Assembly: GCF_004768545.1 (NCBI RefSeq)
Contig: NZ_CP038634.1
Coordinates: 1,426,001 to 1,490,000, forward strand
Length of the DNA stretch: 64,000 nucleotides
DNA from: Cupriavidus oxalaticus
GTDB lineage: Bacteria > Pseudomonadota > Gammaproteobacteria > Burkholderiales > Burkholderiaceae
Direction: 5' to 3'
The notes below the pieces were generated by a model. It had not been told where the DNA came from. It made no database searches and was given only the letters and a program-made list of their open reading frames with translations. Shown piece by piece: positions 51,889 through 60,789 of this stretch; the stretch's first letter is position 1, and every line of letters starts with the position of its first letter. The position numbers were made by a program, and so were the translations under genes.

Positions 51889-52812
51889 CTAGCGGTGCAG
51901 CCGCGGCCACACCGCCTGCAGCTCGGTTTTCAGGAAGTTCAGCAGGTAGCGCGTCGCCAGCGTCTGGTAGCGGTTTGGCATGGTCAGCATGTACAGCCGG
52001 CTGCCGAACACGCTGATGCGGTAATCCGGCAGCAGCTGCACCAGCCCGCCGCTCGCCAGTTCCTCGCCGATCGCGTAGATTGGCGTGATGCCGATGCCCA
52101 GGCCGGCCACCACTCCTTCCTTCAGGAAGCCGAAATTATCGGAACTGAGCGTCGGTTCCAGCACCACCTGGTCGCGGGCTTCCTGCGCTTCGCTGCCGGG
52201 CCGCGTTCCCGCGACCTTCAGCTTTTGCCCGACTGGCGAGGCGCAAACGATCGCATGCTGCTGCAGGTCTGCGAGTGACTGGGGCGCGGGATGGTTTGCC
52301 AGGTAGGCGGGCGAAGCGCAGATGACCCAGTCCACCGTGCCAATCTCGGTGGCGATGACCGAATCGGGCGGCGTGGAGATGATGCGCAGCGCCACGTCCA
52401 CATCCTCGGACACCAGGTTGTGCACGCGGTTGTCGAACACGACATCGAGGGTGATGTCGGGATAGCGCTGCTTGAATTGCACCATCAGCGGCGACAGCAG
52501 CGTATGGCCGAGGCCGGTAGGGACCGAAAGCCGCACATGGCCCTGCAGGCTCTTGCCCATGTTGCTGATCAGCGCATTGGCGGCTGCCACCTCGCCGAGG
52601 ATATTGCGCCCGTGCTCGTACAGCCCGGCCCCCACAGGCGTGGGCTCGACATGGCGGGTGGTCCGCCGCAGCAGCTGCACGCCCAGCTCTTCTTCCAGCG
52701 CCTTCAGCCGGTAGCTGACATTGGCGCGCGTCATCTTGAGCTTGCGCGCGGCCGCGCTCAGGTTGCCGGCGTCGACGATGTCGACGAACAGGCGCAAGGC
52801 GTTGAGGTCCAT
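51889..52812 (-). CDS. LysR-family transcriptional regulator
   Basis: 307 residues from the ATG at 52812 (MDLNALRLFVDIVDAGNLSAAARKLKMTRANVSYRLKALEEELGVQLLRRTTRHVEPT). An open frame continues upstream for over 120 codons but shows no LysR homology and is rejected. The Arg-rich RRTTRHVEPT wing is typical of the CrgA/AaeR-like group. It has a full LysR substrate-binding domain. It is divergent from the small exported protein at 53075; its target is unknown. Confidence 0.9.
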   Translation of the reverse strand: MDLNALRLFVDIVDAGNLSAAARKLKMTRANVSYRLKALEEELGVQLLRRTTRHVEPTPVGAGLYEHGRNILGEVAAANALISNMGKSLQGHVRLSVPTGLGHTLLSPLMVQFKQRYPDITLDVVFDNRVHNLVSEDVDVALRIISTPPDSVIATEIGTVDWVICASPAYLANHPAPQSLADLQQHAIVCASPVGQKLKVAGTRPGSEAQEARDQVVLEPTLSSDNFGFLKEGVVAGLGIGITPIYAIGEELASGGLVQLLPDYRISVFGSRLYMLTMPNRYQTLATRYLLNFLKTELQAVWPRLHR

Positions 52813-52813
52813 G

Positions 52814-52841
52814 GCTAGTAGGAAAGAGCTAGTAGGAAAGA
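52814..52841. repeat. Tandem 14-bp repeat ahead of LysR start
   Basis: GCTAGTAGGAAAGA occurs twice in direct succession, immediately upstream of the LysR start codon (its 5' untranslated region on the minus strand). No good ribosome-binding site is visible there, so the duplication may have disturbed it. Confidence 0.75.
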
Positions 52842-53074
52842 AAAAGGGCCGGCCCCGTATATTGCCATGCTGGCGCGCGCACCTCGGCGCCGAGGTGCAG
52901 CATACGGCGAACGTATCATCAGGGTTTGGGGGATTGTCCAGCCGGCGAAACAGTGTGTGCCGCGTTTCGGCCGCCCGTGACGGCGTTTCAGGCTGGCCAT
53001 CGCTTGCACCGAACGCGACTCTGGGCAATGATGCGATCCACACCGTCAACCGGCCCGACGCGCCCCCGTTTGCC

Positions 53075-53410
53075 ATGCACCGCTTGATGCGCCGCTGGCT
53101 GTGCGTGCCTTTGTTCATTGCCGGCGCCAGTGCCTCTGCCCAGGACCTGGTCGAATGCAAGCGGATCGAGCATGACCAGCTGATTGCCGCCACCCAGGAA
53201 ACGCTGCTGTTCCTGCGCTGCCGTGCGCGCCAGGTCGCCTACGAAGCGCCACGCCTCAAAGGCGTCTCGCAGCGCTTCAAGGATGACCTGATCTTCGCTT
53301 GCCTGGACCAGGCGGACGCGGTCGAGCACCAGTTGCGCGTACGCCATGGCTATTCGCGCGAAGCGCTGGCGCGCCAGCGCTGCAATCCGCTGGGCGGCAC
53401 GCCCGGCTGA
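53075..53410 (+). CDS. Small exported hypothetical protein
   Basis: 111 residues from the ATG at 53075 (a second ATG lies at 53087). A signal peptide (RRWLCVPLFIAGASASAQ) ends near residue 22. The mature part is helical, with Cys in ECKRIEHDQ, FLRCRARQ, FACLDQAD and QRCNPLG, so up to two disulfides are possible. I do not recognise the family. The gene lies between a divergent LysR and convergent fumC. Codon use is normal for the replicon. Confidence 0.65.
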   Translation: MHRLMRRWLCVPLFIAGASASAQDLVECKRIEHDQLIAATQETLLFLRCRARQVAYEAPRLKGVSQRFKDDLIFACLDQADAVEHQLRVRHGYSREALARQRCNPLGGTPG

Positions 53411-53451
53411 GCCGCGCGACCGCCATCAACACGCGCTCGCGTCGACGCGGC

Positions 53452-54858
53452 TCATACTTCGCGCGTCATGCCGGCCAGGTCGATCCACTCGCGGAACTGC
53501 TCCTCGGTCACATGTCCGGACGCGATCGCCGCTTCCCGCAGGGACAGGTTGCGCTGCACCGCCAGCTTGGCGATCTCGGCGGCCTTGTCGTAGCCGATAT
53601 GCGGGTTGAGCGCCGTGACCGGCATCAGCGAGCGTTCCAGCAGCTCGGCAATGCGCTCGCGGTCGGCCTCGACGCCCTCGACCATATGCTCGGCAAAGCT
53701 CGACGCCGCCCCCGCCAGCAGGCTGACCGACTGCAGCAGGCTGTAGATGATCACCGGCTTGTACGCATTCAGCTCCAGCGTGCCCAGGCCGTTGGCCAGC
53801 GTCACCGTGGTGTGGTTGCCGATCACGCGGCAGCACACCATGGCCAGCGCCTCCGCCTGGGTCGGATTGACCTTGCCCGGCATGATCGACGAGCCCGGCT
53901 CGTTGGCCGGCAGGATCAGCTCGGCGAAGCCGGCGCGCGGCCCCGAGCCCAGCAGCATGAAATCGCGCGCGATCTTCAGGAATGACGAGGCGGTGGTGTT
54001 GAGCGCGCCCGACAGGTCGGCCAGCGCATCATGCGAGGCCTGCAGCGCGTAGCGGTTGGGCGCGGGCTCGAACGGCAGGCCGGTGTAATCGGCCAGCGCG
54101 CGCGCAAAGGCCACGGCAAAGCCGTGCGGCGCGTTCAGCCCGGTGCCGACCGCGGTGCCGCCCTGCGCCACCGGCATGGCGCGCAGCATGGCCTGCTGCA
54201 GCCGCGATTGCGCATCGGCGACTTGCGTCATGTAGCCCGAGAACTCCTGGCCCAGCGTGAGCGGCACAGCGTCCTGCAGGTGCGTGCGGCCGACCTTGAC
54301 GATATCGGCGAAGGCTTCCACCTTGCGCGCAAAGGTCTGCTGCAGCTGCTCCAGCGCCGGCAGCAGCTGTTGCTGGATCGCGCGCGTCGCGGCGATGTGC
54401 ATCGCGGTCGGGAAGCTGTCGTTGCTCGACTGGCTGGCATTGACGTGGTCGTTCGGGTGCACCGGCTTCTTGCTGCCGACTTCTCCGCCGAGCAGCTGGA
54501 TCGCGCGGTTGGCGATGACCTCGTTGAGGTTCATGTTGGTCTGTGTGCCCGATCCCGTCTGCCAGACCGACAGCGGAAACTCCTGCGGCCAGCGGCCTTC
54601 GATCACTTCCGTGGCCGCCTGCTCGATGGCCTGTGCCAGCTCGGGCGGCAGTACGCCCAGCTCACGGTTGGCGCGGGCCGCGCACAGCTTCAGGACGGCA
54701 AAGGCCTCGACCAGCGCCGGCGGCATCTTCTCGTCGCCGATGCGGAAGTTCTGGCGCGAGCGTTCGGTCTGCGCGCCCCAGAGGTGGTCGGCGGGCACCG
54801 GGACATCGCCCAGGCTGTCTTTCTCGATGCGGGTGTCGCTGGCGGAAGGGCTGGACAT
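53452..54858 (-). CDS. fumC: Class II fumarase
   Basis: 468 residues from the ATG at 54858. Signatures: TNMNLNEVIANRAI, HVNASQSSNDSFPTAMHIA, GGTAVGTGLNAPHGF and the mobile SS loop GSSIMPGKVNPTQAE. It hydrates fumarate to malate in the TCA cycle, without an Fe-S cluster. It is monocistronic. Confidence 0.97.
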   Translation of the reverse strand: MSSPSASDTRIEKDSLGDVPVPADHLWGAQTERSRQNFRIGDEKMPPALVEAFAVLKLCAARANRELGVLPPELAQAIEQAATEVIEGRWPQEFPLSVWQTGSGTQTNMNLNEVIANRAIQLLGGEVGSKKPVHPNDHVNASQSSNDSFPTAMHIAATRAIQQQLLPALEQLQQTFARKVEAFADIVKVGRTHLQDAVPLTLGQEFSGYMTQVADAQSRLQQAMLRAMPVAQGGTAVGTGLNAPHGFAVAFARALADYTGLPFEPAPNRYALQASHDALADLSGALNTTASSFLKIARDFMLLGSGPRAGFAELILPANEPGSSIMPGKVNPTQAEALAMVCCRVIGNHTTVTLANGLGTLELNAYKPVIIYSLLQSVSLLAGAASSFAEHMVEGVEADRERIAELLERSLMPVTALNPHIGYDKAAEIAKLAVQRNLSLREAAIASGHVTEEQFREWIDLAGMTREV

Positions 54859-55098
54859 GGACAGACTCCTCAAGGCAGGAGGCGGCGCTGCGGGCGCCGG
54901 CATTGCCGGATGGAAGGAACGTGGCAAGGAACGTGGGGAAGCGCGGGCGCCGGCAAGTCATGGCCGTCTGGAGCCAGGCCGCGCACCGCCCGTGCGAGCA
55001 GTCCGCCAGATTACGCCGCAGGCGCGCTGCGTGCGTTCAAGTCCATGCTGCCCGCCGGGGTAACCAGCATGCGGCCGACGCAGCGGGCGGGTGCGCGG

Positions 55099-55449
55099 CT
55101 ACGCCGTCATCTTGAGGCACTGCTCCATGCAAACCGCACAGGCCCGCGCGCACTCCTGGCAGTGCTCGGCGTCATGGCGCTCGCATTCCTCCTTGCACCA
55201 CTTGCAGACTTCGGCGCAGTCCTCGCAGACCAGCGGCGCGAACTCGCTGTTGCGCAGCATGTAGGAGGCGGCCAGCTGCGCGATGCCGGCAACATCCATG
55301 TCCAGCGCGATGCAGCGCGCCATCCTGTGCACGTCCTGCTCTTCCAGGCAGGCCCCGGCGCATTTCAGCGCGGCGGCGGCACAGGCGTTGCACGCGGCGA
55401 TGCAGTCGGCGTAGCGGGCGGCGTTTTCCTGCACGGTGGGTCGGATCAT
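55099..55449 (-). CDS. Cys-rich four-helix bundle copper-binding protein (Csp type)
   Basis: 116 residues from the ATG at 55449, preceded by GAAGGAGG. At least 15 Cys residues are visible, spaced along helices as CIAACNACAAAALKCAGACLEE, CEDCAEVCKWCKEECERHDAEHCQECARACAVCMEQC. This is the pattern of DUF326/Csp-type four-helix bundles that store Cu(I) inside the helical core. No signal peptide is present, so it is the cytosolic (Csp3-like) kind. It stands alone. Confidence 0.88.
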   Translation of the reverse strand: MIRPTVQENAARYADCIAACNACAAAALKCAGACLEEQDVHRMARCIALDMDVAGIAQLAASYMLRNSEFAPLVCEDCAEVCKWCKEECERHDAEHCQECARACAVCMEQCLKMTA

Positions 55450-55918
55450 CGAGCGTCCTCCTTCGGGGGTAGGTGGATGGAACCGTGAATGCCGGCGCGT
55501 GGCCGGCGGGCGCAGGGCACCGCGCCGCCCTGGCGGCGGCAAGCCGGTCCCATGGCATGCCCGCGGTGATGCGGGCGCCCCAAAGGCGCCGTCACGGGGC
55601 ATCGTTATTCACAATAGCAGGCGAAAGTCGATCCTGCGGGCCCGGTACTTGCAGCGCCGCGCTGGTTACAATGCCGCCTGCGCCAGGCGTTCCGGAGGAT
55701 AGGGCGCGGGTATCGTGCCCGGCACCCGGCGTGGTCGTCGGGCACCACCGTCCCCCCAACCGCATCTAACAGGAAGCCGCAGACAACATGACGCATTGCC
55801 GGGCTCCGGCCGGGCACGCGACAGGCCGCCAGTCGGCTACCCAACAACACACCGCACCGCGTGGCCACAGTGGCCGCGCCGGGGCAAGCACACCGGCAGC
55901 ACGGGAAGGAAGGACATC
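55450..55918. other. Intergenic region between copper-binding and zinc-ribbon genes
   Basis: 469 bp with no convincing gene. Both flanking genes are transcribed outward from it, so it should hold both promoters, but I cannot place clear boxes. Confidence 0.5.
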
Positions 55919-56305
55919 ATGGGCGAGGCAAAGAAACGGGGCACCCCCGAAGAGCGTGCGGCACAGGCGCGCGCGAAGATTGAGGCCCTGCGTCCGGCGC
56001 AGCTGGTCTGCGGGCACTGCAAGACTGCGTTCAAGCAGTTCGACACCCTCAACGTGCCGGGCCTGCCCGGCATCGACGCCGTGTTCGGCGGGGAATGCCC
56101 CGGCTGCGGCAACGATGTGGTGGTGTTCAAGGGCGCGCCGGAAGCCGTGGCGCAGGCCATGATCGCCTGGGAAAAGATGCTGGGCGCCGACGCCCAGCTT
56201 GGCTACCAGTCCAGCGACGGGCGCCATGTCCCGTTCGAGCCGGAAGGCAGCGGTGCGGCAACTGCCAACACCGTGCCTGGCAAGCCTGGCGGCACGCTGC
56301 ATTGA
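55919..56305 (+). CDS. Small zinc-ribbon-like hypothetical protein
   Basis: 128 residues from the ATG at 55919, with GGAAGGAAGG just upstream. The N terminus MGEAKKRGTPEERAAQA is a basic helix seen at the start of several unrelated small bacterial proteins. A zinc-ribbon-like pair CGHC (about 34-37) and CPGC (about 60-63) follows, then an acidic helix and a Gly/Pro tail. The function is unknown. Confidence 0.72.
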   Translation: MGEAKKRGTPEERAAQARAKIEALRPAQLVCGHCKTAFKQFDTLNVPGLPGIDAVFGGECPGCGNDVVVFKGAPEAVAQAMIAWEKMLGADAQLGYQSSDGRHVPFEPEGSGAATANTVPGKPGGTLH

Positions 56306-56349
56306 CGGGCCGCCGGCCCGGCACGGGCCTGCCACGGCCCGGCTGGTGG

Positions 56350-56522
56350 CTGAGTTCGCCGGCCAGGTCCGGCGGACCGATTTCATAGCGCCCGCGCCCG
56401 GCACCCTTGGCGCGGTACAGCAGCACGTCCGCGAGCCGCGTCAGCCCGCGGTCCTGCACCGGCCCGCCGTGGTAGAGCGCCACATCGGGCCAGCACCTTA
56501 CACCCCTTCGGGTCACGCGCAC
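56350..56522 (-). pseudogene. Remnant of a GGDEF domain C-terminus
   Basis: On the minus strand the codons read VALYHGG, then LTRLADVLLYRAKGAGRGRYEIG, which is the final helix-strand block of a GGDEF diguanylate cyclase domain (ADxALYxAKxxGRNR). The GGDEF active-site half and any start codon are absent, so it is a fragment. It lies 137 bp before the intact GGDEF-EAL gene on the other strand and may derive from an earlier copy. Confidence 0.65.
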
Positions 56523-56658
56523 GGGACTGTGCCTTGTGCATCCGTCGCGGTATAGTGCCGCGTTATCGCAAGGCACGCAGCCGTTTGCCGGGCGCTGGCC
56601 AGCCTGACGGGTTCCGTGGCAGGCGCGCGTCGCTGGCGCCAGACCGTTCACGAAGACC

Positions 56659-59600
56659 ATGAGACTGACTGCGCTTCCCCCTGCCTTGCTGTCGCTGCTG
56701 GTCGCGGCAGGCGGGGCGCTGCTGACCGCGGGGGCGTGGCGCCAGGTACAGCAATTCGAGCAGCGGCTGGCCCAGCAGCATTTCGATGCGCGGCTGAGCC
56801 AGGCCAGCAGTGCACTGCGCGAGCGCATGCTCGAGAACGAGCGGCTGCTGCGCGGCGTGGCGGGCCTGATGACGGCCAATCCGGCAACTTCGCGCGCGCA
56901 ATGGCGCAACTATCTCTATACCGCCCAGCTCGATGAGCTGCCGCCCGGCACACAATCGATCGGCTACGCACCGCTGACGGCGCCGCGCCAGGTCCAACCC
57001 CTGATCGCGGCCGCGCGCGCCGATGGCCTGACCGATTACCGGATCCATCCCGCCGGCCCGCGCAGGCTCTACGCGCCCATCCTCTACGTGGAGCCGCTGG
57101 CCGGGCGCAACGCCCGCGCCGCCGGCTTTGACCTGCTGTCCGAGCCGTCCCGTCGTGCCGCGATGGAAGCGGCGCGCGACAGCGGCGAGCCCCGGCTGAC
57201 GCGCGGGCTCGACCTGGTGCGCGAGGCCGAGGCGCAGGAGCGCCAGCGCGGCGCGCTGCTGTTCCTGCCGGTCTACGGTGGCGGCGTGGCCGCCAGCACG
57301 CTGGCGCAGCGGCGCGAGGCGGTGGTCGGCTATGTCTATGTGTCGCTGCGGCTGGGCGACCTGATGCGCGGGATCGGCGCGCCGGCACTGGCGGACCTGG
57401 AACTGTCGCTGCACGAGGGCACGCCTGCCATGCCCGGCCCGCAGCTGTCGGATACGGTTGGTACCGCGGATCGCGATGACGGCAATGCCCCATTGCTGCG
57501 CGGCGAGCGCCGGTTCCACTATGGTGGCGCCGCGTGGAGGCTGCGTGCGGCCACGCGTCCCGCGTTCGAGGCGGCATATGGCCCGCGCCAGGGGTATGCC
57601 GTGCTGGCCGCGGGCGCGCTCGCCACGCTGGCGCTGGCCGGCATGGCCTATGCGCTGGCACGGCAGCGCCGCACCGCGCGGCAACGCGAGGCGCAGGCTG
57701 TCCCCCCCTGGGAAGACGACAATGCCACGCTGCAGGCATGCATGGCGCAATCCGCCGACGGCTTTGTCCTCACCGACGCCAACGGCGTGGTCGTGCGTGC
57801 CAGCGAGCGCGCCGGCATGCTGTTCGGCATCGCGCCGCCCGATCTCGTCGGGCGTAGCCTCGATACGCTCGCCCCGGGCGCCACCGGTGTCGTGGAGGGT
57901 GCCGATGGCGCTGGCCTGGCCCGCGGCGCCGCGCAGCGAGAGCTGGCCGGCGTGCGTAGCGACGGCAGCCGTTTCCCGCTGCGCGCCAGTGCCGCGCACC
58001 TGCCCAGCGCCGAGGGCGGCGACAGCAGCGACAGCGGCGCCCACTGGCTGTGGGCAATCACCGACCTGGAGCCGCAGCAGCGCGCGCACCAGGCCGCCGC
58101 GCACCAGGCCGCGCGCTACGCCGGGCTGCTCGACCATGCCAGCTTCGGCGTCATCACCTTCGGCGACGACGGCGTGATCACCAGCGTCAATGCCGCAGGC
58201 ACGCGCATGCTGTGGTACACCACCGCCGAGCTGGTCGGCCGCATGCCGGTCACCGGGCTGCATCTCGCCGACGAACTGGCGGCGCACGCGCGCGCGCTCA
58301 GCCAGGAGCTGGGCGAACCGGTGCCGGCCGGCATGCCCGCGCTGGTCGCCAAGGCGCGGCTCGGGCTGACCGACGAAGGCGAATGGACCTGGGTGCGCAA
58401 GGGCGGGTCGCGCCTGCCGGTGCAGGTATCCGTGTCGGCGCTGGCCGCGCAGCCGGACGGGCCGCCGGCAGGCTACCAGGCCATCGCCTACGACCTGACC
58501 GAACGCCGCCGTGTCGACGAATACATCCGCCACCTGGCGCTGCACGACCCGCTGACCGGCCTGCCCAACCGCGCCGAACTCAACGAGCGCGCACAGCCCA
58601 TGCTGCTGCACGCGCGCCGCCACGGCGAACGCGTGGCGCTGCTGCTGCTGGACCTGGACCACTTCAAGCACATCAATGATTCACTCGGCCACCCGGTCGG
58701 CGACGACGTGCTGCGCACCATGGCCGACCGCCTCAAGGGCGCGGTGCGCCAGGGCGACCTGGTGGCGCGCATGGGCGGCGACGAATTCGGCGTGGTGCTG
58801 GGCGGCCTGCGCGACGACAGCGAGGCCGAGCTGATCGCCGCCAAGATCCAGGCGCGGGTCAATGAGGAACTGCTGGCCGGCGGGCAGCGCCTGCGCGTGA
58901 CCCTGTCGATCGGCATGGCGATCTTCCCCGAAGACGGCGATTCGCTGACCGAGCTGATGAAGTCCGCCGACGCCGCCGTCTATGCCGCCAAGCAGGGTGG
59001 CCGCGCCCAGCTGTGCCGCTTTGCCGCGTCGATGGCGGAGGCCTCGCTGGCGCGCTTCACCATCGAAGGGCTGCTGCGCCGCGCGCTGGCCGGCAATGAA
59101 TTCCGGCTGCGCTACCAGCCCATCGTCGATACCGCCACGAAAGAGATTACCGGCGTCGAGGCGCTGATCGCCTGGGAAACGCCCGAACGCGGCCCGATGC
59201 AGCCGTCCGAGTTCATCCCCATCGCCGAGCAAAGCGGGCTGGTCGCGCCGCTGGGCGAATGGACGCTGGCCACCGCCTGCCGCGAGATCCAGGCGCTGCG
59301 CGAGGCGTTGGGCCGCGACATCGAAGTGGCGGTCAATATCTCGCCGCTGCAGCTGCGCCAGGCCGGCTTCCCGGACACCGTGGCGCGCTGCCTGGAGCAG
59401 GCCGGCCTGCCGCCGCGGCAACTGGTGATCGAGGTCACCGAAGGCATCCTCGTCGACGGCGGCGAGACCACCATCGAGACCTTCCGTCGGCTGCGCGCGC
59501 TTGGCGTGGCGCTGTCGATCGACGATTTCGGCACCGGCTATTCCGGCCTGAACTACCTGACCCGGCTGCCGATCGACCGGCTCAAAATCGACAAGTCCTT

Positions 59601-59856
59601 CGTCGACGACGTGGCCACGCCCGGCCACGACCAGGCGGTGGCTGCGGCGATCATCGCGCTCGGGCACCAGTTGCACCTGAAGGTGGTTGCCGAAGGGGTG
59701 GAAACCGCGGCGCAGTTCGAGTTCCTGCGGTCGCAGGGCTGCGACGGCGTGCAGGGCTTCCTGTTCTGCCAGGCGGTGGCGCCGCACGCCTTGCGCCAGC
59801 TGCTGGAGACAGGCCTGGAAACGCCGCTGGCCGACCAGGCCGCCCCGCGGCAATAG
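56659..59856 (+). CDS. CHASE-PAS-GGDEF-EAL membrane sensor for cyclic di-GMP
   Basis: 1065 residues. A transmembrane helix at ~5-22 and another near 313-333 (YAVLAAGALATLALAGMAYALA) flank a periplasmic CHASE domain (IGYAPLTAPRQV, YRIHPAGPRRLYAPILYVEP, RAAMEAARDSGEPRLTRG). Two PAS domains follow at ~355-470 and ~488-615. The GGDEF domain (~622-785) has an intact ARMGGDEFGVVL near 708. The EAL domain (~800-1050) keeps EALIAW, DDFGTGYSGLNYL, KIDKSF and EGVET, so both synthesis and hydrolysis of c-di-GMP are chemically possible. The ligand sensed by CHASE is unknown. It is monocistronic. Confidence 0.94.
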   Translation: MRLTALPPALLSLLVAAGGALLTAGAWRQVQQFEQRLAQQHFDARLSQASSALRERMLENERLLRGVAGLMTANPATSRAQWRNYLYTAQLDELPPGTQSIGYAPLTAPRQVQPLIAAARADGLTDYRIHPAGPRRLYAPILYVEPLAGRNARAAGFDLLSEPSRRAAMEAARDSGEPRLTRGLDLVREAEAQERQRGALLFLPVYGGGVAASTLAQRREAVVGYVYVSLRLGDLMRGIGAPALADLELSLHEGTPAMPGPQLSDTVGTADRDDGNAPLLRGERRFHYGGAAWRLRAATRPAFEAAYGPRQGYAVLAAGALATLALAGMAYALARQRRTARQREAQAVPPWEDDNATLQACMAQSADGFVLTDANGVVVRASERAGMLFGIAPPDLVGRSLDTLAPGATGVVEGADGAGLARGAAQRELAGVRSDGSRFPLRASAAHLPSAEGGDSSDSGAHWLWAITDLEPQQRAHQAAAHQAARYAGLLDHASFGVITFGDDGVITSVNAAGTRMLWYTTAELVGRMPVTGLHLADELAAHARALSQELGEPVPAGMPALVAKARLGLTDEGEWTWVRKGGSRLPVQVSVSALAAQPDGPPAGYQAIAYDLTERRRVDEYIRHLALHDPLTGLPNRAELNERAQPMLLHARRHGERVALLLLDLDHFKHINDSLGHPVGDDVLRTMADRLKGAVRQGDLVARMGGDEFGVVLGGLRDDSEAELIAAKIQARVNEELLAGGQRLRVTLSIGMAIFPEDGDSLTELMKSADAAVYAAKQGGRAQLCRFAASMAEASLARFTIEGLLRRALAGNEFRLRYQPIVDTATKEITGVEALIAWETPERGPMQPSEFIPIAEQSGLVAPLGEWTLATACREIQALREALGRDIEVAVNISPLQLRQAGFPDTVARCLEQAGLPPRQLVIEVTEGILVDGGETTIETFRRLRALGVALSIDDFGTGYSGLNYLTRLPIDRLKIDKSFVDDVATPGHDQAVAAAIIALGHQLHLKVVAEGVETAAQFEFLRSQGCDGVQGFLFCQAVAPHALRQLLETGLETPLADQAAPRQ

Positions 59857-59880
59857 GCCGGACACGCCGGACTGCGACCT

Positions 59881-59898
59881 CGCAGAAACGGGTACGCT
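59881..59898 (-). repeat. Dispersed intergenic repeat, copy 8
   Basis: CGCAGAAACGGGTACGCT, reverse orientation, with the same A-to-G variant (ACCCG) as copy 7. It lies in the 79-bp gap between the GGDEF-EAL gene and the convergent PadR gene. Confidence 0.78.
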
Positions 59899-59935
59899 CA
59901 GTGCGGTTGGGCGGCTTAGTGAATGCGCGGACCGG

Positions 59936-60304
59936 TCAGGCTTCGCGCGGCGTGTCGGGGGTGGGAAGCTCGGCGTGCAGGCGGCGGTACAGTTCGTCGA
60001 TGCGCTGGCGGCTGGCCGCCAGTTCCTCGCGGCCGCGCTCGGTCAGCAGGTAGACGCGGCCGATGCCGTCGCGCAGCACGCTTTCGAGATAGCCCTCCAT
60101 CTGCAGGGCGCGCAGCAGGGGACGCACGGTGCCGATGTCGACTTGGAAGCCGTACTCCAGCAGCATGTCGGCGAGCATGGCTACCGTGGCGGGGACTTCC
60201 AGGGCAAATTGCAGGACGTAGACGCGGGCAAGCAGGCCCAGGAACTGTCGTTTCATGAAATCTGGCAACGCGGCAGCCGTACCGGCGGTTGACGCGGGCG
60301 GCAT
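59936..60304 (-). CDS. PadR-family-like transcriptional regulator
   Basis: 122 residues if started at the ATG at 60304; the ATG at 60256 (MKRQFLGLLARVYVL) is an alternative and is where family similarity begins. The winged-helix pattern is VYVLQFALEVPATVAMLADMLLEYGFQVDIGTVRPLLRALQMEGYLESV, followed by GRVYLLTERGREELAASRQRIDELY, as in PadR proteins that end with a dimerisation helix. The target is unknown. Confidence 0.72.
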   Translation of the reverse strand: MPPASTAGTAAALPDFMKRQFLGLLARVYVLQFALEVPATVAMLADMLLEYGFQVDIGTVRPLLRALQMEGYLESVLRDGIGRVYLLTERGREELAASRQRIDELYRRLHAELPTPDTPREA

Positions 60305-60789
60305 GCTGGATGTTTGGGTTTGCGGACGTTGTGCCGCCAACAGCGGAAACGCTGCCGGTAGCCGGGTTTGCCGTGCAGCGTATGGCGGATAATTCACTTT
60401 AGACGGCGCAGGCAAAAAAGAAGCCGCCAGGTGCCCTGGCGGCTTGTCGGGAATGCGTCGGAGGGGTCAATTAACTCTGGCGCAGACCAGAGTTTAATTT
60501 AATTGAATACGGCTTGTCACCTGTCTGATTCGACACCCCTCCCATGGAGGGGTATGGGTGTAGGCGGTTCGAAGGGAACGCCCTGCAATTGTCTGCCATT
60601 GTGCCCAAAAAGGCAGCCTGATGTGAGGTAGATCCCTCAACTGCAGCGAAAAAGCGACTCACATGTGCCGCATTCATCGCATGCAACAAGATGCAGATGT
60701 CCGAATCCGGCTTGCGCCCGTGCCACCACCAGCGTCAAATCGCGACACCCTCATCTTGCCGTGGCGACGCAGCTCGCCGCCGCCTCCTC
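60305..60789. other. Intergenic region with possible small RNA on minus strand
   Basis: 485 bp without a convincing gene. It is more A+T-rich than its surroundings around 60481-60520. On the minus strand it contains a short palindrome near 60529-60545 (CCCCTCCCATGGAGGGG), a hairpin at 60471-60497 and a canonical terminator at 60415-60445, an arrangement that suits a small RNA. A 72-codon frame at 60471-60689 (-) exists but resembles no protein. Confidence 0.45.
60413..60445 (-). terminator. Canonical rho-independent terminator, minus strand
   Basis: AAGCCGCCAGG at 60421-60431 pairs with CCTGGCGGCTT at 60435-60445. On the minus strand the stem is followed by CTTTTTTGCC. No recognised protein gene lies immediately upstream on that strand. 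Confidence 0.85.

Noticed and set aside
56563..58671. Long minus-strand open frame of about 700 codons
   Set aside because: It is antisense to the GGDEF-EAL gene and has no domain signature.
60566..60573. GGTTCGAA, resembling a tRNA T-loop
   Set aside because: The flanking bases cannot form a T-stem, and no acceptor or anticodon arm is present.
60471..60689. 72-codon minus-strand frame ahead of the terminator
   Set aside because: It has no ribosome-binding site, atypical codon use and no protein family resemblance; a small RNA fits the structure better.
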